7,593 bases of DNA, from contig DXFC01000048.1 in the NCBI GenBank assembly GCA_019114645.1, positions 1-7,593 on the forward strand, read 5' to 3'. The position numbers and the translations under genes were made by a program. Source of the stretch: Candidatus Halomonas stercoripullorum. Its GTDB lineage: Bacteria > Pseudomonadota > Gammaproteobacteria > Pseudomonadales > Halomonadaceae. Positions 1-6,911 of this stretch are shown here, piece after piece. Under the pieces are notes generated by a model. It was not told the DNA's origin, ran no database searches, and saw nothing but the letters and a program-made list of their open reading frames with translations. Positions within the stretch are counted from its first letter, which is position 1. Every line of letters begins with the position of its first letter.

Positions 1-20
1 ACCCCGAGCATGCTCGGGGT
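1..20 (-). terminator. Probable intrinsic terminator of the queA-secF operon
   Basis: A perfect 20-base palindrome, ACCCCGAGCATGCTCGGGGT, can fold into an 8-bp GC-rich stem with a CATG loop. It sits 34 bases past the secF stop codon in the direction of secF transcription, where the operon should end. The U-tract expected on the minus strand would lie left of base 1 and cannot be seen. On the plus strand the stem is followed by the moderately T-rich CTGTTTGTAT, so it could also serve a convergent gene to the left. Confidence 0.65.
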
Positions 21-54
21 CTGTTTGTATCGCTTTAGCTGGCAAGGAGCCCTG

Positions 55-981
55 TCACGGTAACTCCTCTTCACCCTCCGTGTTTTCCTTCTTTGTCGGA
101 ATAAGGTCTTCACGCTCAAGCTTCAAGGTCAGCAGTAGCGCGGAGGCGACGTAAATGGAGGAGAAAGTACCGACAACGACACCGATAATCAGGGCAATGG
201 CGAAGCCCTGGATCATGTCGCCACCCAAAAAGAGCAGGGCGATCAATACCAGCAGTGTCGTTATGGAGGTTGCCAGGGTACGCGACAACGTCTGGTTGAT
301 TGCCTCGTTGAAGATGGCCGACATATCACTCAAACGGGATTTGCGGATATTTTCACGGATGCGGTCGTAGACCACAATGGTGTCGTTGAGCGAGTAACCG
401 ATTACCGCCAGGATGGCGGCAAGCACGGTAAGGTCGAACTCAAGCTGGAACAACGCGAACGCACCGACCACGATCAACACGTCATGAATCTGTGAAACCA
501 CCGCTCCGATGGCGAACTTGTATTGAAAGCGGAAAGCGACGTACACGACGACGATGCCGAAAGCGACCAGCAGCCCGAGACCGCTTTGGTCACGCAATTG
601 CTCGCCCACCTGGGCGCCGACGAACTCGGCACGGATCAGCTGAAGCTCCTCCCCGCCGGCGCGCAGCAGCTCGGCCACGCGTTCACCCACTTCGGGGTCG
701 AAAGCCTGTTGCAAGCGGATCAACACTTCACTTGAGGTGCCAAAGGTTTGTACCGAGACATCGCGGAACTCTGCAGCTTCCAGCGTTTGGCGCACCGCAT
801 CCAGAGAGGGCGCTACCGCATAGCGTACCTCGACCAGGGTACCGCCGGTGAAGTCCAGCCCCAGGTTGAGCTGCTGAAACAGCAGCGCGGCGATCGACAC
901 GAGCACCATCAGAATGGAGATCGAAAGCGCGATCCGGCGCTGGCCCATGAAGTCGAACTGTCGATTGATGAGGGTTTTCAT
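55..981 (-). CDS. secF: Protein translocase subunit SecF
   Basis: SecF pairs with SecD in the inner membrane and helps SecYEG-SecA export by coupling the proton gradient to late steps of translocation. At 308 residues it has the usual length of stand-alone SecF. Visible features: a first membrane helix near residues 17-37; GLDFTGGT at 41-48 opening the periplasmic domain; a VGxQVGEQL stretch at 121-129; then five hydrophobic segments from about 135 to 285. Family signatures include the HD pair at 166-167, IGYSLNDTIVVYDRIREN at 194-211, and NQTLSRT at 229-235, whose R234 probably matches the arginine paired with the SecD aspartate in the proton path. The C-terminal tail is acidic. It starts 21 bases after the secD stop, with GAGG five bases before ATG, so it is surely co-transcribed with secD. 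Identification is firm. Confidence 0.98.
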   Translation of the reverse strand: MKTLINRQFDFMGQRRIALSISILMVLVSIAALLFQQLNLGLDFTGGTLVEVRYAVAPSLDAVRQTLEAAEFRDVSVQTFGTSSEVLIRLQQAFDPEVGERVAELLRAGGEELQLIRAEFVGAQVGEQLRDQSGLGLLVAFGIVVVYVAFRFQYKFAIGAVVSQIHDVLIVVGAFALFQLEFDLTVLAAILAVIGYSLNDTIVVYDRIRENIRKSRLSDMSAIFNEAINQTLSRTLATSITTLLVLIALLFLGGDMIQGFAIALIIGVVVGTFSSIYVASALLLTLKLEREDLIPTKKENTEGEEELP

Positions 982-1002
982 AACCGCCTCAAATTGGTGG
1001 GC

Positions 1003-2853
1003 TTAGATCCAGAGCTTCTTGACTGGTTTGCCGCCGTAGATGAAATTCACCATGGCGCGGGTCACCATCAGAGCCGTGAATAGCGAAGAAATGATCCCCA
1101 GCGACAGGGTCACGGCGAAGCCCTTGACTGGACCAGTGCCGATCGAAAACAGGATGATCGCCACCAGCAGGGTGGTCAGGTTGGCGTCGACAATGGAAGT
1201 AAAGGCGCGCTCGTAGCCGGCGTGTATCGCCTGCTGAATTGACATGCCGGCGCGTAGCTCCTCGCGGATACGCTCGAAGATCAGCACATTGGCGTCTACC
1301 GCCATGCCTAGCGTCAATACGATACCCGCAATACCCGGTAGTGTCAGCGTTGCACCGAGCAGTGACATGGCGGCTACCAACAGCGTGAGGTTGAGCGCCA
1401 GCGCCACATTGGCAAAAATGCCAAACACCTTGTAGCGGATCAGCATGAACAACACGACCAGTAGCAGACCGATCTGCACTGACATCACGCCACGTTCGAT
1501 ATTTTCGGCACCCAGGCTCGGGCCGATGGTACGCTCCTGCACGAAGTAGATCGGTGCCGCCAATGATCCGGAGCGCAGCAACAGGGCCAGCTCTGCGGCC
1601 TCGGTGGGGGAGTCGAGCCCGGTGATACGGAAACTGTTGCCCAGGGCGCTCTGGATAGTCGCCAGGCTGATCAGCCCACGCTCGGTATAGGGTTCGCGAA
1701 TGGTAACTTCTTCGCCTTCTTCCATCACCGTACGGTCGCGGGTCTTGTGTTCAATGAACAGCACCGCCATGTTGCGGCCGATATTGGTGCGGGTGGCGCG
1801 ATTCATCAGTGTGCCGCCGGTACCGTCCAGGTTGATATTAACCTGGGGGCGACCGTTCTCATCGAAGCTGCGGCTGGCACTGGAGACACTGTCTCCGGTG
1901 ATGATCACATCGCGCATCAGGTCGGCGGTGCGGTTGGGGTCGTTGCGGAAAGGCATGTTTTCCGTTTCGGCATCCGGTGTATCCGGACGAGCCTCAAGGC
2001 GAAACTCGAGGTTGGCGGTGGCACCCACTACCCGCTTGGCAGCCACGGTGTCTTGTACGCCGGGCAGCTCGACGACGATGCGGTTCGGGCCTTGACGCTG
2101 TACCAGCGGCTCCGCCACGCCGAGTTCATCAACGCGGTTGCGTAGCGTAGTGAGGTTCTGGTTGACGGCGTAGTCCTGAATTTCGTTGACCGCTTGATCG
2201 GTCAGCGTCATCAGCAGCAGCGCAGCCCGGCCCTGCTGATCATTGGCATAATCAAAATCACGAAAGTCGCGGGCGATCAGACGGCGAGCGGTATCGCGAT
2301 CCTCTTCATTGGCGAAAGTGATGGACAGTGTGCGGTCTTCGATTTCCGTGCTGCGGTAGCGAATACGTTCACTGCGCAGCAGTTCACGCATGGCGCTGGC
2401 GTTGACCTCAAGGCGTTGGGTCACGGCGGCATCCATATCGACCTCAAGCAGGAAGTGCACACCCCCGCGCAGGTCCAGGCCCAGTGTCATGGGAGAAGCC
2501 GCTAGACTTTGCAGCCAGGCGGGGGTCGATTCCGCCAGGTTGAGAGCCACCACAAAGTCACTTCCCAGTTGCTCGACTATCAGGTCGCGGGCAGACAGCT
2601 GGTGGTCGGGATCCGCAAGGCGGATCAATACGCTGGTGGCATCGCGCTCAATGGCCTTGATCTCAATGCCGGCATCACGAAGAGACTGTTGGACGCGCTC
2701 AAGCTGTGTTTCATTGAGGGCGGAGTCGCCCTGGGAGCTGCTGATCTGGACTGCGGGGTCTTCGGGGTAGAGATTGGGCAGTGAGTAGATCAGGCCGACA
2801 AGCAGCACGACAAGTATCAGTAGATACTTCCACAAAGGGTAACGGTTGAGCAT
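1003..2853 (-). CDS. secD: Protein translocase subunit SecD
   Basis: SecD is the larger partner of SecF in the SecDF-YajC complex and drives preprotein movement on the periplasmic side using proton flow. The product is 616 residues, close to the Escherichia coli length. The N-terminus MLNRYPLWKY followed by a hydrophobic helix to about residue 28 is the conserved gammaproteobacterial SecD start, which fixes the start codon. LGLDLRGGVHFLLEVD lies at 124-139, and the P1 head region contains LRNRVDELGVAEP at 237-249. Five membrane segments run from about 455 to 605. GIAGIVLTLGMAVDANVLIFERIREEL spans 507-533; D520 corresponds to the transmembrane aspartate implicated in proton translocation (Thermus SecDF D340). 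The ribosome site is weak (AGG..GGG some 6 bases before ATG). A 103-base gap with inverted repeats separates it from yajC, longer than is typical for this operon. Confidence 0.98.
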   Translation of the reverse strand: MLNRYPLWKYLLILVVLLVGLIYSLPNLYPEDPAVQISSSQGDSALNETQLERVQQSLRDAGIEIKAIERDATSVLIRLADPDHQLSARDLIVEQLGSDFVVALNLAESTPAWLQSLAASPMTLGLDLRGGVHFLLEVDMDAAVTQRLEVNASAMRELLRSERIRYRSTEIEDRTLSITFANEEDRDTARRLIARDFRDFDYANDQQGRAALLLMTLTDQAVNEIQDYAVNQNLTTLRNRVDELGVAEPLVQRQGPNRIVVELPGVQDTVAAKRVVGATANLEFRLEARPDTPDAETENMPFRNDPNRTADLMRDVIITGDSVSSASRSFDENGRPQVNINLDGTGGTLMNRATRTNIGRNMAVLFIEHKTRDRTVMEEGEEVTIREPYTERGLISLATIQSALGNSFRITGLDSPTEAAELALLLRSGSLAAPIYFVQERTIGPSLGAENIERGVMSVQIGLLLVVLFMLIRYKVFGIFANVALALNLTLLVAAMSLLGATLTLPGIAGIVLTLGMAVDANVLIFERIREELRAGMSIQQAIHAGYERAFTSIVDANLTTLLVAIILFSIGTGPVKGFAVTLSLGIISSLFTALMVTRAMVNFIYGGKPVKKLWI

Positions 2854-2856
2854 GGG

Positions 2857-2946
2857 AGCCCTGCCTGGGTTGCGTAAAAAAGGCTAGAGAGCGCAGTGCG
2901 GCCCTCGCCGTTACCCGATGTGGCGCAAGCCATGGCAAGGGCGAGG
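2857..2946 (-). other. yajC-secD intergenic region with inverted repeats
   Basis: The gap between yajC and secD holds a 7-bp perfect inverted repeat, CCTCGCC at 2903-2909 and GGCGAGG at 2940-2946, with a 30-base loop that itself contains the palindrome GCCATGGC (2929-2936). Further along in the direction of transcription, the minus strand has an imperfect GAGGGC/GCGCTC stem and then a run of six T (2876-2881). The arrangement resembles a leaky terminator or attenuator that could lower secDF relative to yajC, but the stem next to the T-run is weak. No ORF with a ribosome site is seen here. Confidence 0.3.
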
Positions 2947-2956
2947 AGCATCGACG

Positions 2957-3292
2957 TCAGATGGACTTGATGGTGCCTTTGGGCAGTACCGCTGCTACGG
3001 CAGTCTTTTGCACGTTGATCTGGGTGCCTTCGGCAATTTCCATGGTCACGAACTCGCTGTCATCGCTCACCTTGGTAATGCGACCCAGCACACCGCCGCC
3101 GATGATCACTTCGTCACCCTTGGCGAGGCCGGCAACCAGTTCACGATGCTGCTTGGCCCGCTTCGACTGGGGACGCCACAGCAAGAAATAGAAAATGGCC
3201 ACGAAGCCGACCAGCATGATGATCTGCGCCATACCGCTGCCTGCTGCACCGGCGTCCTGGGCCATGGCCGGGGAGATGAAGAAATCCAGCAT
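2957..3292 (-). CDS. yajC: Sec translocase accessory subunit YajC
   Basis: YajC is a small single-pass inner-membrane protein that co-purifies with SecDF and SecYEG; it is usually dispensable and its exact role is unclear. The product has 111 residues, normal for the family. A short N-terminal stretch ending in AMAQDAGAAGSG precedes one membrane helix at about 22-39, followed at once by the signature WRPQ (39-42) and a basic patch (SKRAKQH). The C-terminal part is a small cytoplasmic beta domain with KGDEVIIGGGVLGRI at 58-72. The start is supported by AGGAG at 3304-3308, 11 bases before ATG, a slightly long spacing. It lies between tgt and secD as in other gammaproteobacteria. Confidence 0.97.
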   Translation of the reverse strand: MLDFFISPAMAQDAGAAGSGMAQIIMLVGFVAIFYFLLWRPQSKRAKQHRELVAGLAKGDEVIIGGGVLGRITKVSDDSEFVTMEIAEGTQINVQKTAVAAVLPKGTIKSI

Positions 3293-3346
3293 GAGAAGCG
3301 TGTCTCCTGAGAAGGTAAGTTGGGTCGCGATTGAGAAAACAATTAC

Positions 3347-3381
3347 CGGCCGGCAGGTGCAAAAAGCGCGGTAGCCGGCCG
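3347..3381 (-). other. Inverted repeat between tgt and yajC
   Basis: CGGCCGGC (3347-3354) and GCCGGCCG (3374-3381) form an 8-bp all-GC stem with a 19-base loop. Because each arm contains the self-complementary CCGGCCGG core, several alternative foldings are possible. On the transcribed (minus) strand it begins 4 bases after the tgt stop codon and is followed by GTAATTGTTTTC, a broken T-tract about 6 bases downstream. It may be a partial terminator, an mRNA processing site, or a 3'-end stabiliser between the queuosine and secretion halves of the operon. Confidence 0.4.
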
Positions 3382-3385
3382 AATA

Positions 3386-4514
<1,129 letters not shown>

Positions 4515-4522
<8 letters not shown>

Positions 4523-5558
4523 GAAGTTTGAATCTCTCAAGAAACATGGCATCGCCGTAGCTGAAGAAGGCGTAGCGTTCGGCAACGGCTTCACGGTAAG
4601 CGGCCATGATCGTCTCGTAACCGGCGAAGGAAGCGACCAGCATCAGCAGGGTCGACTCGGGCAGGTGAAAGTTGGTGATCAGTGCATCCACGCAACGCCA
4701 CTCGTAGCCGGGGTAGATAAAGATATCGGTCTCGCCGTGGTAGGGAGCTATCTGCCCATCGGCACTCGCGTTACAGGCGGTTTCCAGGCAGCGTACGCTG
4801 GTGGTGCCCACGGCAATTACCCGCCGGCCTGCCGCTTGAGCACGGCGCACCTTGTCGCAGGCGGTCTGGTTTACTTCGACCCATTCGCTGTGCATCTTGT
4901 GTTCGCGAATGTCATCGGCGCGCACTGGCTGGAAGGTGCCGGCGCCCACATGCAGGGTCACGAAAGTGTGTTCGACACCCTTGGCCGTCAGCCGTTCCAA
5001 CAGTGGTGTATCGAAGTGCAGGCCGGCGGTAGGTGCCGCTACGGCACCGTCGCGGCGGGCATACACCGTTTGGTAGCGTTCGCGGTCGGCCAGCTCGTCG
5101 GCGCGATCAATATAGGGCGGCAGCGGCATGTGGCCGTGACGTTCCAGCAACTCGATCAGCGGAGTTTGACCGAGAAAGCGCAGCTCGAATAACGCCTCTT
5201 GGCGGCCTTCGACTACGGCGCGTACGTCCCCTTCGAAAATCAGCTCGGTGCCGGGCTTGGGCGATTTGCTGGAGCGGATATGCGCCAGGCCACGCTGGGC
5301 ATCCAGCGGGCGTTCCAGCAACATCTCCACTTTGCCGCCGCTGGCCTTCTGGCCATGCAGTCGGGCCGGGATCACCCGGGTATCGTTGAACACCAGCAGG
5401 TCACCGGGCTCAAGCAGCTCCACCAGGTCGGTAAAGCGGCGATGGGCCAGCTCACTGTTGGCGTTGACGCACAGTAGACGGCAATCGCTGCGTTGTGCGG
5501 AGGGGTAGCGGGCAATCAGCTCATCAGGGAGCTCATAGTGGAAGTCGGCGCGCTGCAT
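4515..5558 (-). CDS. queA: S-adenosylmethionine:tRNA ribosyltransferase-isomerase QueA
   Basis: QueA transfers and isomerises the ribosyl group of S-adenosylmethionine onto preQ1-34 of tRNA, giving epoxyqueuosine; it acts directly after Tgt. The product has 347 residues; E. coli QueA is slightly longer at its C-terminus. Conserved blocks appear in order: FHYELPDELIARYP (6-19), GDLLVFNDTRVIPARL (52-67), ASGGKVEMLLE (72-82), HGHMPLPPYIDR (141-152), YQTVYARRDGAVAAPTAGLHF (162-182), LHVGAGTFQPV (202-212), VIAVGTTSVRCLE (247-259), TDIFIYPGY (277-285), NFHLPESTLLMLVASFAGYE (296-315) and FFSYGDAMFL (331-340). The conserved N-terminus fixes the start although no clear ribosome site precedes it (CTGATCCTGC before ATG). 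It is the first gene of the operon and faces away from the tRNA-Leu gene. Confidence 0.98.
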
Positions 5559-5600
5559 GCAGGATCAGGTTCGCATCGTAGAGAAAGGCTGGTCTTGTGG

Positions 5601-5612
5601 CTGACCGGTCAG
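5601..5612. promoter_or_regulatory. 12-base palindrome in the queA / tRNA-Leu divergent region
   Basis: CTGACCGGTCAG is a perfect palindrome located 43 bases before the queA start codon, in the 149-base gap between the divergently read queA and tRNA-Leu. Its position would suit an operator for queA, but no regulator is known to me for this motif and a 12-base palindrome can arise by chance in GC-rich DNA. No convincing queA promoter was found; the best -10 on the minus strand is CATAAT (5642-5647) with a poor -35. Confidence 0.2.
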
Positions 5613-5667
5613 GTAGCCGATGGCTGGCAAGGATACCGAAAATTATGCCCCGCGTCAGGTTTACTGA

Positions 5668-5695
5668 TTGACCTATGCCTGTCGCCACGTATAAT
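5668..5695 (+). promoter_or_regulatory. Sigma-70 promoter of tRNA-Leu
   Basis: TTGACC (5668-5673, five of six consensus bases) and a perfect TATAAT (5690-5695) are separated by 16 bp. Transcription would start near 5702, about 6 bases before the mature tRNA. The stretch after the -10 is GC-rich (GCGCG at 5701-5705), the discriminator type associated with growth-rate and ppGpp control of stable RNA genes. Confidence 0.85.
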
Positions 5696-5707
5696 GCATC
5701 GCGCGTT

Positions 5708-5794
5708 GCCGGCGTGGCGGAATTGGTAGACGCAGGGGATTCAAAATCCCCCGGGTGCAAGCCCTTGTCGGTTCGAGTCCGACCGCCGGTACCA
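5708..5794 (+). tRNA. tRNA-Leu (anticodon CAA, reads UUG)
   Basis: The gene folds as a class II tRNA. The acceptor stem GCCGGCG (5708-5714) pairs with CGCCGGT (5784-5790), with a G-U at the first pair. The D arm is GCG/CGC around a loop containing GG (5725-5726). The anticodon stem GGGGA/TCCCC (5735-5739, 5747-5751) holds the loop TTCAAAA with anticodon CAA at 5742-5744. A long variable arm (5752-5766) has a GGG/CCC stem, as in leucine tRNAs. The T arm is GTCGG-TTCGAGT-CCGAC (5767-5783). The discriminator is A5791, as leucyl-tRNA synthetase requires, and CCA is encoded (5792-5794). CAA-anticodon leucine tRNA corresponds to leuX of E. coli, a common integration site for mobile elements, but no element or repeated 3' end is present here. 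Confidence 0.97.
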
Positions 5795-6091
5795 GCTCCC
5801 TTTAAAGCCTTGCCTGCCTTTCACGTTTTTTCGTGCCTGTTTTTGCCAGGCCCTTCCGTCACGGCATTTGCTGGGGTATGTTACGGTTTGTGAGTCGCCA
5901 GAGTTTGCGCTCGCTTATGCGTTCGCCTGTTATTTGCGTCTCATCGCAACGCCCCGGCTTCGGCCGGGGCTTCCTCTTCCGGCTCACCAGCCTGGCCACA
6001 CTTTGTGGTGGTCGTTTTGTTTCTATTCCTTGATGTATCTCTCATTTTCGGCGCATGCTGAAGTCTATACTGGTAGGTGAGGGCCAACGCA
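5795..6091. other. Intergenic stretch after tRNA-Leu, no gene seen
   Basis: About 300 bases between the tRNA and the small ORF contain no frame with a ribosome site or recognisable protein. Just after the tRNA are two T-rich small hairpins: CACG-T6-CGTG (5822-5835) and GCCTG/CAGGC around a TTTTTGC loop (5835-5851). Next comes the UUCG hairpin listed separately, then CCACA-CTT-TGTGG (5996-6008) followed by T-rich sequence. Upstream of the small ORF there is a possible -10, TATACT (6066-6071), without a good -35. Short open frames here that start from TTG or lie across the tRNA are judged spurious. Confidence 0.5.
5951..5980 (+). terminator. UUCG-tetraloop hairpin, likely tRNA-Leu terminator
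   Basis: GCCCCGGC (5951-5958), TTCG and GCCGGGGC (5963-5970) make a perfect 8-bp stem closed by the extra-stable C(UUCG)G tetraloop. It is followed by TTCCTCTTCC, pyrimidine-rich but not a clean U-tract. It lies 156 bases past the tRNA, so if it is the terminator the primary transcript carries a long 3' trailer. Confidence 0.6.
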
Positions 6092-6250
6092 ATGGGAGTA
6101 AAACGGTTTGCCTGGGTACTGGTCTTGCTGGGACTGGTGCTGTCACTGTATGGCTGGCAGGCATGGAACCCGGTAGCGTTTGTCGGTATCACCCTGGCGG
6201 TGTTGGGGCTTGTGTTACGGGTGACTGCGGGGCGTCGTCCAAGTGACTGA
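6092..6250 (+). CDS. Small hypothetical membrane protein (52 aa)
   Basis: This short frame encodes 52 residues and I do not recognise a family. It begins MGVKRFAWVL with a basic pair (K4, R5), then has two hydrophobic segments at about 6-22 and 26-42, joined by the short turn GWQAWNPV (residues 21-28), and ends with the basic, polar tail RVTAGRRPSD. That is the layout of a two-helix inner-membrane hairpin with both ends in the cytoplasm by the positive-inside rule. The start is supported by GTGAGGG (6077-6083), 8 bases before ATG. A small stem with T's follows the stop (6277-6296). Its composition (Leu, Val, Gly, Trp) is that of a membrane protein rather than a random frame. Function is unknown; co-expression with rnk is possible but not required. 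A chance ORF cannot be excluded, though ribosome site plus clean hydrophobicity make it likely real. Confidence 0.65.
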   Translation: MGVKRFAWVLVLLGLVLSLYGWQAWNPVAFVGITLAVLGLVLRVTAGRRPSD

Positions 6251-6276
6251 GCTGCGTTTGTGCAGTGGCGCCGGAA

Positions 6277-6296
6277 AGCCGGATAGCGGCTCTTTT
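6277..6296 (+). terminator. Weak terminator after the 52-aa ORF
   Basis: AGCCG (6277-6281), loop GATAG, and CGGCT (6287-6291) form a 5-bp stem followed by C and TTTT (6293-6296). It begins 27 bases after the small ORF stop. The short stem makes efficient termination uncertain. Confidence 0.4.
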
Positions 6297-6301
6297 ATGG
6301 C

Positions 6302-6331
6302 CTGACATTTGGCCTGGTTAGAGCTTATTAT
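6302..6331 (+). promoter_or_regulatory. Candidate promoter for rnk
   Basis: CTGACA (6302-6307, five of six consensus) and TATTAT (6326-6331, five of six) are spaced 18 bp. Transcription would start near 6338-6340 and give a leader of about 87 bases before the rnk start codon, almost immediately entering the hairpin at 6342-6376. Confidence 0.5.
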
Positions 6332-6341
6332 ACAAAGTGTC

Positions 6342-6379
6342 ACAGTCCTTCTCCCCTCTCGCGGGCGAAGGGCTGTTTT
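6342..6379 (+). terminator. Strong terminator-like hairpin in the rnk leader
   Basis: ACAGTCCTTC (6342-6351) pairs with GAAGGGCTGT (6367-6376) in a 10-bp stem with one G-U. After a 1x1 mismatch the stem continues as CCC/GGG (6353-6355, 6363-6365) around a 7-base loop. The 3' arm runs into TTTT (6376-6379). It has the form of an intrinsic terminator but sits between the candidate rnk promoter and rnk, so it is either an attenuator or the true terminator of the upstream small ORF. Confidence 0.55.
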
Positions 6380-6389
6380 CGTTGCATGG

Positions 6390-6421
6390 CCGGCAGCATC
6401 TGGTTGCCGGTGCTTAGGAGG
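6390..6421 (+). promoter_or_regulatory. rnk ribosome binding site with adjoining hairpin
   Basis: A full consensus AGGAGG (6416-6421) lies only 4 bases before the ATG at 6426 and fixes the rnk start. A frame-compatible ATG at 6309 would add 39 residues unlike Rnk and would run through the hairpins. Just before the site, CCGGCA (6390-6395) and TGCCGG (6405-6410) form a 6-bp stem with a 9-base loop, extendable by GCA/TGC (6384-6386, 6411-6413) across a bulge; this could influence access of the ribosome. Confidence 0.7.
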
Positions 6422-6425
6422 TCGT

Positions 6426-6839
6426 ATGTCGTCTCGTCCCAAAATTATTATTAACCGCCTGGATGCGGAGCGGCTGCAGCGTTTGATTGACCAGGCGAGT
6501 GAGAAGGATCACTTTGTGGCCGACTGTCTCGAAGAAGAGCTGGAGCGTGGCGAGGTGATCAATCCTGAAGATATGCCGCCAGACGTGGTCAGCATGAATA
6601 GCCAGGTGCAGTTCACCGATCTGGCCCGCAACCGGCAGATGACACGTACTCTGGTTTATCCCCATGCGTTGGCGGATACCGAGGATGGTATTTCGGTAAT
6701 GGCACCCATCGGTGCCGGGCTCATTGGACTGCGTGTGGGCGACGAAGCCGAGTGGCCGCTGCCCAATGGCGAGGTGGCGCGCCTGCGTATTGATGCGGTT
6801 CTGTGGCAGCCAGAGCGGGAAGGCCAGCTCCACCGCTAA
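6426..6839 (+). CDS. rnk: Regulator of nucleoside diphosphate kinase, Rnk (GreA/GreB-like)
   Basis: Rnk binds RNA polymerase near the secondary channel, like the Gre factors but with a much shorter N-terminal coiled coil, and was first described as affecting nucleoside diphosphate kinase levels and alginate production. The protein has 137 residues (E. coli 136). It opens with MSSRPKIIINRLDAERLQRLI, closely matching the E. coli start; residues 12-41 form the short helical hairpin, including the acidic EEELERGE. The Gre-type C-terminal fold follows: MPPDVVSMNSQVQFTDL (50-66), RTLVYPHALADTEDGISVMAPIGAGLIGLRVGDEAEWPLPNG (74-115). The tail ends QPEREGQLHR. It contains the whole family domain with no truncation. 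It stands 175 bases after the small ORF and 72 bases before the exporter gene, with which it may share a transcript. Confidence 0.95.
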   Translation: MSSRPKIIINRLDAERLQRLIDQASEKDHFVADCLEEELERGEVINPEDMPPDVVSMNSQVQFTDLARNRQMTRTLVYPHALADTEDGISVMAPIGAGLIGLRVGDEAEWPLPNGEVARLRIDAVLWQPEREGQLHR

Positions 6840-6854
6840 TGGAAACACCGCTCA

Positions 6855-6885
6855 TATAACGGCGCGAGCGAATCGCTGCGTTATA
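6855..6885 (+). promoter_or_regulatory. Interrupted palindrome between rnk and the exporter gene
   Basis: TATAACG (6855-6861) and CGTTATA (6879-6885) form a 7-bp inverted repeat. Inside it, after a symmetric 2x2 internal loop, GCGA/TCGC (6864-6867, 6873-6876) pair around a 5-base loop. No T-tract follows, so it is a poor terminator; it lies 26 bases before the exporter start and could be a regulator site or an mRNA structure. Confidence 0.35.
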
Positions 6886-6911
6886 CCCATGCCAGATCAG
6901 AGAAGTCCTTG

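Noticed and set aside
5559..5640. preQ1 riboswitch before queA
   Set aside because: No preQ1 aptamer pattern (short GC hairpin with an A-rich tail near the ribosome site) is visible in this short leader.
5675..5893. 72-codon frame across tRNA-Leu
   Set aside because: It reads through the tRNA gene, which folds completely; translation of a tRNA sequence is not credible.
5868..6080. 70-codon and 66-codon frames in the post-tRNA gap
   Set aside because: Neither has a ribosome site, one needs a TTG start, and both pass through the UUCG hairpin.
5708..6091. Integrated element at tRNA-Leu, a common attachment site
   Set aside because: No copy of the tRNA 3' end, integrase or foreign-looking gene follows; the next genes are ordinary core genes.
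6055..6246. 63-codon plus-strand frame overlapping the 52-residue membrane ORF
   Set aside because: It has no ribosome site at its start and a Gly/Cys-rich unstructured translation; the frame starting at 6092 has both a ribosome site and clean membrane helices.
6309..6425. Longer rnk reading from the ATG at 6309
   Set aside because: The extra 39 residues do not resemble Rnk and cover the hairpins; the ATG at 6426 follows AGGAGG and matches the family length.
6414..6848. 144-codon open frame on the minus strand
   Set aside because: It is antisense to rnk along its whole length; Rnk motifs and the AGGAGG ribosome site show that the plus strand is coding.
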